14,965 nt of DNA. Source: Gemmatimonadota bacterium (lineage in GTDB: Bacteria > Gemmatimonadota > Gemmatimonadetes > Longimicrobiales > Longimicrobiaceae). The notes below the pieces were generated by a model. It did not search any database, had not been told where the DNA came from, and saw only the letters and a list, made by a program, of their open reading frames with translations. The stretch lies in assembly GCA_019348265.1 (NCBI GenBank), contig JAHWJV010000032.1, positions 1 to 14,965 on the forward strand. Reading direction: 5' to 3'. This document shows positions 1 through 6,312 of the stretch, in pieces. Both the position numbers and the translations under genes were made by a program. Positions within the stretch are counted from its first letter, which is position 1, and each line of letters begins with the position of its first letter.

Positions 1-186
1 GATCTGGGCGCTGTCGGGCCCGCCCGTGAAGCCGAAGCGACTGCCCCTGGAGTGCAGTGACGAATCGAGCTCGACGAGGCCCAGGGCGATCGCGGACGCG
101 AGAACCACGATCGCGGTCGGGATGAACCAGTAGCCCGACACGAGGCCGGACCAGAGTCTGCGTACCCGTGCGAGCACCTGCGTCAT
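1..186 (-). CDS. DUF2254-type predicted membrane protein (N-terminal fragment)
   Basis: The 3' end lies outside the window; only the first 62 residues are visible, starting from the ATG at 186-184. The visible part reads MTQVLARVRRLW, then a hydrophobic membrane segment at about residues 17-41 (GYWFIPTAIVVLASAIALGL), then VELDSSL and a glycine-rich stretch ending GGPDSAQI. A short basic N-terminus, an aromatic 'WFIP' entry to the first helix, a following Asp and a 'G-x-D-S-A' segment are the pattern of DUF2254 membrane proteins, whose function is unknown. It is divergent from moaC with about 107 bases between the starts, so the two probably have back-to-back promoters, although I cannot point to a convincing -35/-10 pair. 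The family call is from memory of the N-terminus only. Confidence 0.6.
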   Translation of the reverse strand, partial: MTQVLARVRRLWSGLVSGYWFIPTAIVVLASAIALGLVELDSSLHSRGSRFGFTGGPDSAQI

Positions 187-293
187 GACCGCATGCATCC
201 GCTGTCGTACGCGCGCCGGCTCCGCCCCGCAGCGGCACCACCCCGCCGAGGCCGCACCTCCGCGGCACGGTAACGAACCTCGACCGGAGCGAC

Positions 294-794
294 ATGGCCG
301 AACACTCCCTCACCCATCTCGACGAGAAGGGCAACCCGCGCATGGTGGACGTAGGGCAGAAGCCGACGAGCGCGCGGCGGGCCGTCGCGGAGGGGGTGAT
401 CCGCATGTCAGCCGACACAATTCGCGCGGTGAGCGAGGGGACTGTCCCCAAAGGGAGCGTAATCACGGTCGCGGAGCTTGCGGGAGTGATGGGAGCGAAG
501 CGAACTGCCGATCTTATACCATTGTGCCACCCACTCGCCGTCACGTCGATCCGGGTGGAGGTCACGGTGGATGAGACGGTGCCGGGGATGCGGGCGCGGG
601 CGGAAGTCCGCGTGGACGGGAGGACCGGCGTGGAGATGGAGGCATTGACGGCGGTGTCGTGCACTTTGCTCACCATCTACGACATGTGCAAGGCGCTGGA
701 TCGGACGATGGAGCTCGGACGGATACGCCTCCTCCACAAAGAAGGGGGCCGAAGTGGGACCTGGACTGCGGAAAGCGAGGGGCTCGATGAGTGA
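294..794 (+). CDS. moaC: Cyclic pyranopterin monophosphate synthase MoaC
   Basis: MoaC works with the radical-SAM protein MoaA to convert GTP to cyclic pyranopterin monophosphate, the first step of molybdenum-cofactor synthesis; it is cytosolic and hexameric in characterised species. At 166 residues it has normal family length. It opens with the family signature LTHLDEKGNPRMVDVGQK (residues 6-23), carries the CHPL motif at 78-81 (His79) and the segment GVEMEALTAVSCTLLTIYDM at 112-131, continuing CKALD. Asp130 and Lys133 in YDMCKA correspond to the catalytic Asp/Lys pair known from E. coli MoaC. The KEGGRSG loop near the C-terminus is also typical. The start follows a weak GGAGC Shine-Dalgarno-like stretch. 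No other cofactor gene is in the window. The lytic transglycosylase gene follows 58 bases downstream on the same strand and may be co-transcribed. Confidence 0.96.
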   Translation: MAEHSLTHLDEKGNPRMVDVGQKPTSARRAVAEGVIRMSADTIRAVSEGTVPKGSVITVAELAGVMGAKRTADLIPLCHPLAVTSIRVEVTVDETVPGMRARAEVRVDGRTGVEMEALTAVSCTLLTIYDMCKALDRTMELGRIRLLHKEGGRSGTWTAESEGLDE

Positions 795-852
795 CGGGTT
801 CGACGGCATAGCGGTTGCCACTGAGACAGGAAAACTCCGTCCAGGAGGCTAC

Positions 853-1539
853 ATGCACTCTACGATCCTCAGGATCGAGGCCGACGTGGAAGCGCGGAAG
901 CGCCCCCGCGGCGAGACGTGGGCGACGGTCAGGTCGGTCGCCTTCCTGGTGGTCGCGCTCTTCACGGCTTTCGAGCTGGGGGCGCGTTCGGTGGACAACT
1001 CGGCCGGATTCACGGCGCGGGCACGGATGCAGGATCGAGTTTTCTCCCTGAGCGCCAACGTGAGCGGCCTCCAGGGGCAGATCGACTTTCAGAAGATGCA
1101 GGTGGAGAGGCTGCAGCGGGCGCACCAGTACTCGGCGAAGTACCGGATTCCGGCCGACCTGGCGATGGCAATCCACGAGATCGCGCTCGCCGAGAACATC
1201 GACCCGCAGCTGGCGTTCGAGCTTGTGCGGGTGGAGAGTCAGTTCAACCCGCGAGCCGTCAGCCCGGTGGGCGCGCTCGGTCTCGCTCAGCTCATGCCCT
1301 CTACGGCGAGGCTGCTGAAGCCGGGCATCACACGCGCGCAGATCTTCGATCGTGACACGAACCTCCGGCTGGGGTTCCGCTTCCTTCGCTCGATGGTGAA
1401 CCACTACGACGGCGACGTTCGGCTGGCTCTCCTGGCGTACAACCGCGGCCCCGCGACCGTAGACCGGCTGCTGCGCGCCGGCGCGGACCCCGGCAACGGA
1501 TATGCGCAGGCGGTACTCGGCAAGCAGGTCCGCTGGTAG
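853..1539 (+). CDS. Membrane-anchored lytic transglycosylase (SLT domain)
   Basis: Predicted 228-residue murein hydrolase that would cleave the MurNAc-GlcNAc bond with formation of a 1,6-anhydro product. The start at 853 is chosen because AGGAGG lies just upstream (843-848); the open frame runs further back to 754 into moaC, which is unlikely. Residues 25-44 form one N-terminal membrane segment (VRSVAFLVVALFTAFELGA), so the domain should face the periplasm. Residues 63-90 look like a short coiled coil. The SLT fold follows: VESQFNP with the catalytic Glu at 128, GALGLAQLMPSTA at 140-152 and AYNRGP at 195-200, all family hallmarks. The protein ends in the domain itself, with no extra peptidoglycan-binding module. 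A strong hairpin terminator follows 22 bases after the stop. Confidence 0.9.
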   Translation: MHSTILRIEADVEARKRPRGETWATVRSVAFLVVALFTAFELGARSVDNSAGFTARARMQDRVFSLSANVSGLQGQIDFQKMQVERLQRAHQYSAKYRIPADLAMAIHEIALAENIDPQLAFELVRVESQFNPRAVSPVGALGLAQLMPSTARLLKPGITRAQIFDRDTNLRLGFRFLRSMVNHYDGDVRLALLAYNRGPATVDRLLRAGADPGNGYAQAVLGKQVRW

Positions 1540-1561
1540 CACCGGCGGGAAGCACATCACA

Positions 1562-1604
1562 ACGAGTAGAGGGCGGCTCATCGCATGAGCCGCCCTCTTC
1601 TCGT
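1562..1604. terminator. Bidirectional hairpin terminator between convergent genes
   Basis: A perfect 14-bp stem (AGAGGGCGGCTCAT at 1568-1581 pairing with 1585-1598) with a 3-base CGC loop continues past one T-T mismatch into five more pairs (ACGAG at 1562-1566 with CTCGT at 1600-1604). It lies between the stop of the transglycosylase at 1539 and the stop of the minus-strand gene at 1625, so it can serve both. The T-rich flank is modest (TTCTCGT). Confidence 0.8.
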
Positions 1605-1624
1605 ATCAACCTCCGCCGACGGCA

Positions 1625-2248
1625 TCAGTCCGTCGTATCGAGGTAGTTGCCGAGCAGGCGGTTGGTGGAATTGAGCACCGCCAGCGTCGCTGCGCGGTCG
1701 GGATCGTCCATCACCAACGAGAGGCCGACGAGCCGACGATCGGCCGCCTGAGGCGAATGAAGGAGCACGGCGATCAGATCGTGGTCGAAGATGCGGATCG
1801 CCTTCACCCCGACGAGCTGGAAGGTGACCTCTCCCCCGATGATCTGGTGGAGGGCCTCGACCGTCGCCTGGGCACAGACGCGAAGCTCCAGCGGGCCGCC
1901 GCCCTCGCCCTCCGCACGACCCTCGTAGCGCTGCTCCTGCCACTCCAGCGTCACGCTCGCGATCGTGTAGTTCGGCTGCGGGCGCTCGACGCTCACGCCC
2001 TCGTAGCGGACGCGCCGCTGCGGACCGCCGAAGGAATGCGTAAAGAAGACCTCGGCGGACTCCGCCGGGATCCCTTCTCGCTCCAGAATGGCTTCCAGGC
2101 TCGGCACGACCTGCACCTGCGACCGCGTGTCGCAGACGACGACGATCTCGCCGGTGGACCCGTCCACCACCGCCCTCTTCACGCCGTCGAGGGCCTCTAG
2201 CTCCGCCCGCAGTTCTTCGTGCACGCTGATCGTATCGGTAGTAGGCAT
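1625..2248 (-). CDS. Conserved protein of unknown function, 207 residues
   Basis: I do not know a name for this protein. No signal peptide or membrane segment is visible, so it is probably cytosolic. Two parts can be seen: residues 1-70, with an alternating beta/alpha pattern (DGVKRAVVDGSTGEIVVVCD, then a helix SLEAILEREGI), and residues 95-205, with TIASVTLEWQEQRYEGRAEG, a helix ATVEALHQII, VTFQLVGVKAIRIFDHD and a final AATLAVLNSTNRLLG. The second part recalls proteins in actinobacteria with a conserved 'R-x-E-G-x-A-x-G ... A-T-x-x-A-L ... V-L-x-x-x-N-R' layout, and more loosely the regulatory LeuA-dimer-like fold; this resemblance is from memory and weak. It is the last of the minus-strand genes here, 78 bases downstream of the baeRF gene, so it is probably co-transcribed with it, and it ends at the shared terminator. 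Confidence 0.75.
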   Translation of the reverse strand: MPTTDTISVHEELRAELEALDGVKRAVVDGSTGEIVVVCDTRSQVQVVPSLEAILEREGIPAESAEVFFTHSFGGPQRRVRYEGVSVERPQPNYTIASVTLEWQEQRYEGRAEGEGGGPLELRVCAQATVEALHQIIGGEVTFQLVGVKAIRIFDHDLIAVLLHSPQAADRRLVGLSLVMDDPDRAATLAVLNSTNRLLGNYLDTTD

Positions 2249-2326
2249 AGTCTTCTCGGAGGTTGGTCGCCGCGGTGGCTGTGTTAGAGCGAGCTGCGAA
2301 CCGACGCCGTTAGACCATGCGGGTGA

Positions 2327-3451
2327 TCAGAAGCGCAATAGCGCACCCACCCCACGTAGATCCGCGACTTCAGCCGCAGGAACGAACTCTACCTCTGCTC
2401 CCTGCGCCTGTGCCATGCGGATCGCCTCCTCGACGACGTTCACCCCCGGGGTGGTCTGCGACCCATCGTAGGGGCAGCTCTCCACCTCTCGAGCGAAGAG
2501 AAATCCGCACTGCGTGCAGCGAGCTCCATCCCGGTCCTGGTCTTCCGCTATAACTAGAGTATCGACCTTTCCTTCCTGAAGTGCACTTAATGTGCTCTGG
2601 AAGCCTGCCGCCGCCAGGTAGTCCTGCTGCACCCGCTCACGCAGAACGTGAAGGATTTGCTGGCTTTCCTTCTCCTTTTCCGCATCCAGATACGGCTCGA
2701 TTCCGGCCATCACCTGACTCGGCGTTTCGTCCACCCACATCGCTCCGGTGTAGACGATCATCTCCTGCAGCGGCTCCGGAAGGAACTCCCGGAACTTCGC
2801 GACGTTCTCCTCCGTTCCGAGGATCACCAGGTCGTCCGGGCGGTGACGGCGAACGAACGTTTCTACCTCTTCCGCGAACTCCTTGAAGAAGTGCCGCATC
2901 TCCTCCGCCTTGCGCTTCTGATAGCGCTTCTGGGAGTACCCGCCGGCCTTCACATGGCTGTTGGTCGGGATCGGCTCTTTCCGGATCTCGATCTCGTCCA
3001 GCAGCGTGCCAAGGTAAACGCTGAGCACCCGGACGTGCTCGCGGTCCAGCAGGACGACGCCGTGATGATGGTAGCTCTCCAGCACCTGGGCGAGCGGCGC
3101 GATCAGCGGACGATCGGAGATCACCAGCCGGTTCTGCACCGGGACGGGGAACTGAAGCGCCTCGAACCAGTCGCCGCCGATCTCCGCGTAGATCACCACG
3201 CCCCGATTCTCCTCGCGGTAGCTCGTGGAAAGCCATTCCTCCACCCGCTCGAACGCGGCACCGATCGCCTCCGGCTGACTGCTCCCCCCTGCGCCTTGCA
3301 GCTCGGCGAACTGGCCCTGCTTCTGGCTCAGGAAGACACTGTGAGTGCGCTTGTTGTCGGAGTTCACCGACATGTCGAGGAAGACGGAGAGCACGGGGTG
3401 ACCGTTGCCGTCGCGTTGAGCCAAACGCTCTAGGTCCTGTTTCGAGATCAT
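2327..3451 (-). CDS. Bacterial eRF1-like (baeRF-type) protein with GGxSQ loop and C-terminal zinc-knuckle
   Basis: This 374-residue cytosolic protein resembles the bacterial relatives of archaeo-eukaryotic release factor eRF1 (baeRF; related to Vms1/VLRF1), which act or are inferred to act at the ribosomal peptidyl-transferase centre in peptide release or stalled-ribosome rescue. An N-terminal alpha/beta part (about 1-150, PVLSVFLDMS near the start) is followed by the loop GGYSQKRYQKRK at 170-181, the position where eRF1 has GGQ and Vms1-like proteins have a Q-bearing loop; Gln174 is the candidate functional residue. A second alpha/beta part (about 185-300, DDLVILGTEENV) recalls eRF1 domain 3. 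The C-terminus has CTQC (312-315) and CPYD (326-329), a zinc-knuckle-like pair in which the fourth ligand would be Asp329 instead of Cys. The gene lies downstream of parA but is separated from it by a terminator. The Shine-Dalgarno before the ATG at 3451-3449 is weak. Confidence 0.85.
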   Translation of the reverse strand: MISKQDLERLAQRDGNGHPVLSVFLDMSVNSDNKRTHSVFLSQKQGQFAELQGAGGSSQPEAIGAAFERVEEWLSTSYREENRGVVIYAEIGGDWFEALQFPVPVQNRLVISDRPLIAPLAQVLESYHHHGVVLLDREHVRVLSVYLGTLLDEIEIRKEPIPTNSHVKAGGYSQKRYQKRKAEEMRHFFKEFAEEVETFVRRHRPDDLVILGTEENVAKFREFLPEPLQEMIVYTGAMWVDETPSQVMAGIEPYLDAEKEKESQQILHVLRERVQQDYLAAAGFQSTLSALQEGKVDTLVIAEDQDRDGARCTQCGFLFAREVESCPYDGSQTTPGVNVVEEAIRMAQAQGAEVEFVPAAEVADLRGVGALLRF

Positions 3452-3606
3452 GGTGGTGCGCCGTCCCGTTTTTGATGGATCGTGGGGAGATGCCGCTGCC
3501 GGCGATGGAACGAAGTGGCGTCCGCAAGACTCCTGCCCAACGGCGGGGCCGAGTTACGGAGCGCCGGCGCACGAGCAGATCTGCTCCGCGCGAGCCGGAA
3601 ACGGAA

Positions 3607-3639
3607 GAGGGCCGGCCTTCGGAGCGAAGGTCGGCCCTC
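3607..3639 (-). terminator. Rho-independent-type terminator of parA
   Basis: A 15-bp stem (3607-3621 with 3625-3639, one G-T wobble, 3-base loop) starts about 23 bases past the parA stop. On the minus strand it is followed by the T-rich TTCCGTTTCCG, so it fits termination of parA transcription before the baeRF gene. Confidence 0.7.
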
Positions 3640-3662
3640 GTGTAGATCGGCCCGCCGGCGAG

Positions 3663-4484
3663 TCAGGACGCGACGCCGGCGGCCCTGCGCGATTGCGGCA
3701 CCCGCGCAGGGGCAGGGACTCTTCCTCTCTCGATTACCTCACTCGCCAGCGCCAGGTAGGCCTGCGCACCGGGAGAGGCAAGGTCGTACATCAACGCCGG
3801 CTTCCCGAAGCTCGGCGCCTCCGCCAGGCGCACGTTCCGGGGGATGCGAGTGCGGAACACCTTCGAGCCGAAATATCGCTCCGCCTCCTCCTCCACCTCA
3901 CGCGTCAGCGTCAGGCGCCCGTCGTACATCGTCAACAGCACGCCCTCGATCTCCAGGGCGGGATTGCTGTGCCGGTGGATCACCTCGATCGTCTCCGTAA
4001 ACCGCGAGATCCCGTCGAGCGCGAAGTACTCCGGCTGCAGAGGAATCAGCACGGAGTCCGCGGCGACCAGCGCGTTCAGCGATAGGAGGCCCAGCTCCGG
4101 CGGACAGTCCAGCAGGATGTAATCGTACATCTCCCGGACCCCGTCCAGCGCCCGCCTGAGCTGCCGGTCGCGCGTCGGGTGGTTGACCAGCCCCGCTTCG
4201 GCCCCTACCAGGTCGATCGTCGTCGGGACCACGTCCAGCATCTGAAGATGCACGCTCCGCACGACCGCGTGCCCCAGGGGATGGTAGTCGAGGAGCACGC
4301 CGAACAATGACGCCCGCTGGTTCCGGCCGTCCACCCCGAGGCCGCTGCTCGCGTTCCCCTGCGGGTCCATATCCACGATCAGCGTGCGCTTTTCGGCCGC
4401 GGCCAGGCTCGCGCCAAGGTTGACGGCGGTCGTGGTCTTGCCCACTCCGCCCTTCTGGTTGGCGACGGCGATTACATGTGACAT
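3663..4484 (-). CDS. parA: ParA/Soj-family chromosome-partitioning ATPase
   Basis: ParA proteins are dimerising P-loop ATPases that bind DNA non-specifically and are moved by ParB bound at parS, segregating chromosomes or other cargo. At 273 residues this has the length of chromosomal Soj/ParA, without the N-terminal HTH of plasmid type Ia ParA. It shows the deviant Walker A KGGVGKTT at 11-18 (signature Lys11, catalytic Lys16), the Walker A' segment IVDMDPQGNAS (Asp38, Asp40) and Walker B YILLDCPP at 122-129 with Asp126. RTRIPRNVRLAEAPSFGKP (211-229) is the usual C-terminal signature of the Soj group. The C-terminal tail from about 255 is Pro/Arg-rich and variable. No ParB gene is adjacent; a terminator follows instead. 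It may be the chromosomal ParA with ParB elsewhere, or an orphan positioning ATPase for another cargo. Confidence 0.92.
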   Translation of the reverse strand: MSHVIAVANQKGGVGKTTTAVNLGASLAAAEKRTLIVDMDPQGNASSGLGVDGRNQRASLFGVLLDYHPLGHAVVRSVHLQMLDVVPTTIDLVGAEAGLVNHPTRDRQLRRALDGVREMYDYILLDCPPELGLLSLNALVAADSVLIPLQPEYFALDGISRFTETIEVIHRHSNPALEIEGVLLTMYDGRLTLTREVEEEAERYFGSKVFRTRIPRNVRLAEAPSFGKPALMYDLASPGAQAYLALASEVIERGRVPAPARVPQSRRAAGVAS

Positions 4485-4544
4485 GAGGATCGACGACCTG
4501 GGAGGCCGCTAGCGAGGCGAGCAGGTACTCGTGGGAATTCCAAC

Positions 4545-4574
4545 AGCATAAGCCGGTGCGCGCCCACCGCGCAA
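4545..4574 (-). promoter_or_regulatory. Candidate sigma70 promoter for parA
   Basis: On the minus strand TTGCGC (4574-4569) is followed after 18 bases by TATGCT (4550-4545), about 60 bases upstream of the parA start. A 10-base direct repeat GTGCGCGCCC (4556-4565 and 4582-4591) lies within and just upstream of it and could be a regulator site. Read by eye only. Confidence 0.45.
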
Positions 4575-4591
4575 GGAACTCGTGCGCGCCC

Positions 4592-5197
4592 TCAGTCGGG
4601 GAAGCTCAGCTTCGGTGCGGAGAGCACCAGGTTGCGCAGCTTTCCGGCGGTTGTGTCGGGTCCGGAAGGCTCATGGATGGAATCCAGCTGCGCTCGGATC
4701 CTGACGAAGCGCTTCGCCTCTTCCAGCAGCCCTTTCCGCGAGAGAAACTCCTCGTAGTAGCTCGCGCCCGGAACGTCCGCCGCGTAACCCGCCGCCAGCA
4801 CGCCGATCTCCGTCGTGAGATCCATCACCGAGCCATCACTCGCGCCCGGATCATCCGTTTCGGAATTCACCTCCGCTCGCGCCCCGCCCGCGACCCATCC
4901 TTCGATGCGCTCGATCTCCCGCATACGCTGACGCGAGCGGCCCGCCTCGTACAGGTCCCACGCGGCCTGGGCGCTGAGCCAGAACTCCGGCGTCGTGCCG
5001 AACCCCCTTGCAAGGCGCATAGCGGTGTCCGGTGTCACCCCTCGGACCCCGTTCACCAGCTCGTTGAGCCGGGGCCGGGACATGCGCAGTCCATCCGCGA
5101 CCTCCGCCTGCGTAAGACCCGGAAGTCGCGACAGGAAATCCTCCATCAACACCCGCCCGGGATGTCGCGGGGTGCGCTTCGACGTCACTGGAATCAT
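4592..5197 (-). CDS. HigA/VapI-family HTH regulator with C-terminal extension (no adjacent toxin)
   Basis: The N-terminal 95 residues match the HigA antitoxin family: HPGRVLMEDFL at 12-22, the Cro-type helix-turn-helix LTQAEVADGLRMSRPRLNEL at 28-47 continuing VNG, and the typical GTTPEFWLSAQ at 67-77. HigA proteins bind operators in their own promoter and neutralise a HigB ribonuclease. The frame stays open up to 5380, but the ATG at 5197 is preferred because GGGGAG precedes it and the family similarity starts there, giving 201 residues. Typical HigA is about 90-110 residues; residues 100-201 are an additional region I do not recognise, with an acidic linker (about 108-126) and two helical stretches (127-141 and 147-172). 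No HigB is found upstream or downstream. It is divergent from Ku, so it may be a stand-alone regulator of itself and perhaps of the repair genes. Confidence 0.8.
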   Translation of the reverse strand: MIPVTSKRTPRHPGRVLMEDFLSRLPGLTQAEVADGLRMSRPRLNELVNGVRGVTPDTAMRLARGFGTTPEFWLSAQAAWDLYEAGRSRQRMREIERIEGWVAGGARAEVNSETDDPGASDGSVMDLTTEIGVLAAGYAADVPGASYYEEFLSRKGLLEEAKRFVRIRAQLDSIHEPSGPDTTAGKLRNLVLSAPKLSFPD

Positions 5198-5344
5198 CGG
5201 TTTACTCCCCGCAGTCGTATCCTCTCGCCTCCGGAAGTGGCAAAAGGCAGGCCCATCAACTTTCACCCGGTTCGCGGCAGGCGCAACCCCGGCCGGCCGG
5301 AGGGGTTTACGCGCGCCAATTCCGTGTTCCGTAACACCTAACTC

Positions 5345-5379
5345 TGCAATTTCCTTGCACTTACGGCATTTTCGTTGCA
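5345..5379. promoter_or_regulatory. Tandem operator-like repeat between the HigA-like gene and Ku
   Basis: TGCAATTTCCTTGCA (5345-5359) is an inverted repeat TGCAA-N5-TTGCA. A second, less perfect copy GGCATTTTCGTTGCA (5365-5379) lies exactly 20 bp further, two helical turns. The pair sits in an unusually AT-rich patch of the divergent intergenic region, 60 bases before the Ku start, and is the natural place for the HTH regulator next door to bind. Confidence 0.5.
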
Positions 5380-5438
5380 TTTATGCGCCTCCCCGCGATT
5401 GCGCGGTGGGGTGTGGCATACAACCCAGTGGAGAACGT

Positions 5439-6296
5439 ATGGCGGCTGCCATCTGGACGGGAGCGATCGCTTTCGGGCTGATCAACATACCGGTGAAGCT
5501 GGTCAGCGCGGTTCGCTCGCACGATCTGAGCTTCAGGATGCTCCACAGGGGGAAGACCGAAAAGGACCTCTCCCCGATCGCGTTCTCGCGGACGTCGAAG
5601 AAGACCGGGAAGGAAGTGCCCTGGAAGGAGATCGTGAAGGGCTACGAGTACGAGAAGGAGCGCTTCGTGGTGCTCACGGAGGAGGACTTCGAGAAGGCCG
5701 CGCTGGCCACGACGAAGAACTTCGAGATCCGGGAGTTCACTCCCGAGCAGCAGGTGGATCCGCGCTACTTCGAGAAGCCGTACTACCTGATCCCGCAGAA
5801 GGGGGGCGAGAAGGCGTACGCGCTCCTGCGCGAAGCCATGCGGAAGACGGGCACGCTGGGGATCGGCACCATCACGATGCGGCAGAAGCAGTACCTGGCC
5901 TCCATCAAGCCCGTGGGCGAATCCATCGTGCTGGACCTGATGCGCTTCGCGGACGAGGTGCTGGACGAGAACGAGTACCGCTTCCCGGAGGGGAAGGAAT
6001 TCCATCCGAAAGAGCTGATGATGGCGGAGCAGCTCATCGAGAACCTGAAGGAGGATTTCAATCCGGAGCGCTACGAGGACGAGTACAAGGCGAACCTCGA
6101 AAAGATCATCGCCGCGAAGATGAAGGGTAAGTCGATCGACCTGGTGGAAGCGGCGGAGCCCGAGATGACGGGCGTGATCGACCTGATGGAGAAGCTGGAG
6201 CAGAGCCTGAAGACGGCGAAGAAGGGCGGCGGGGGGGAGAGCGGCGGCGGCAAGTCGGTCGCCAAGCGGGCGAAGAAGAAGAAATCCGCCGCGTAG
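5439..6296 (+). CDS. ku: Non-homologous end joining protein Ku
   Basis: Bacterial Ku forms a homodimeric ring that threads onto double-strand DNA ends, protects them and recruits LigD. The start MAAAIWTGAIAFGLINIPVK is the standard bacterial Ku N-terminus; the ATG at 5439 has GGAG at 5430-5433, and the longer open frame back to 4995 is not used. At 285 residues the length is normal. Recognisable blocks are IVKGYEYEKERFVVLTEED (65-83), YFEKPYYLIP (110-119), the bridge region YALLREAMRKTG (127-138) with MRQKQYLASIKP, and FHPKELMMAEQLIENL (188-203). The C-terminus after 260 is a glycine-rich linker followed by a lysine-rich tail (VAKRAKKKKSAA), a known DNA-binding and end-threading feature of many bacterial Ku proteins. 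It leads a plus-strand block with the PE-like gene 16 bases downstream and ligD after that. Confidence 0.97.
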   Translation: MAAAIWTGAIAFGLINIPVKLVSAVRSHDLSFRMLHRGKTEKDLSPIAFSRTSKKTGKEVPWKEIVKGYEYEKERFVVLTEEDFEKAALATTKNFEIREFTPEQQVDPRYFEKPYYLIPQKGGEKAYALLREAMRKTGTLGIGTITMRQKQYLASIKPVGESIVLDLMRFADEVLDENEYRFPEGKEFHPKELMMAEQLIENLKEDFNPERYEDEYKANLEKIIAAKMKGKSIDLVEAAEPEMTGVIDLMEKLEQSLKTAKKGGGGESGGGKSVAKRAKKKKSAA

Positions 6297-6312
6297 CCGG
6301 TCGACCAGCGCC

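Noticed and set aside
670..1581. 303-codon open frame on the minus strand
   Set aside because: Antisense to the lytic transglycosylase, no recognisable domain, and it would run through the terminator hairpin.
5198..5438. Possible HigB toxin remnant upstream of the HigA-like gene
   Set aside because: The minus-strand frames I translated across the gap show no HigB motif such as a basic RINDQWRI-type strand; one frame is open but featureless and the others have stops.
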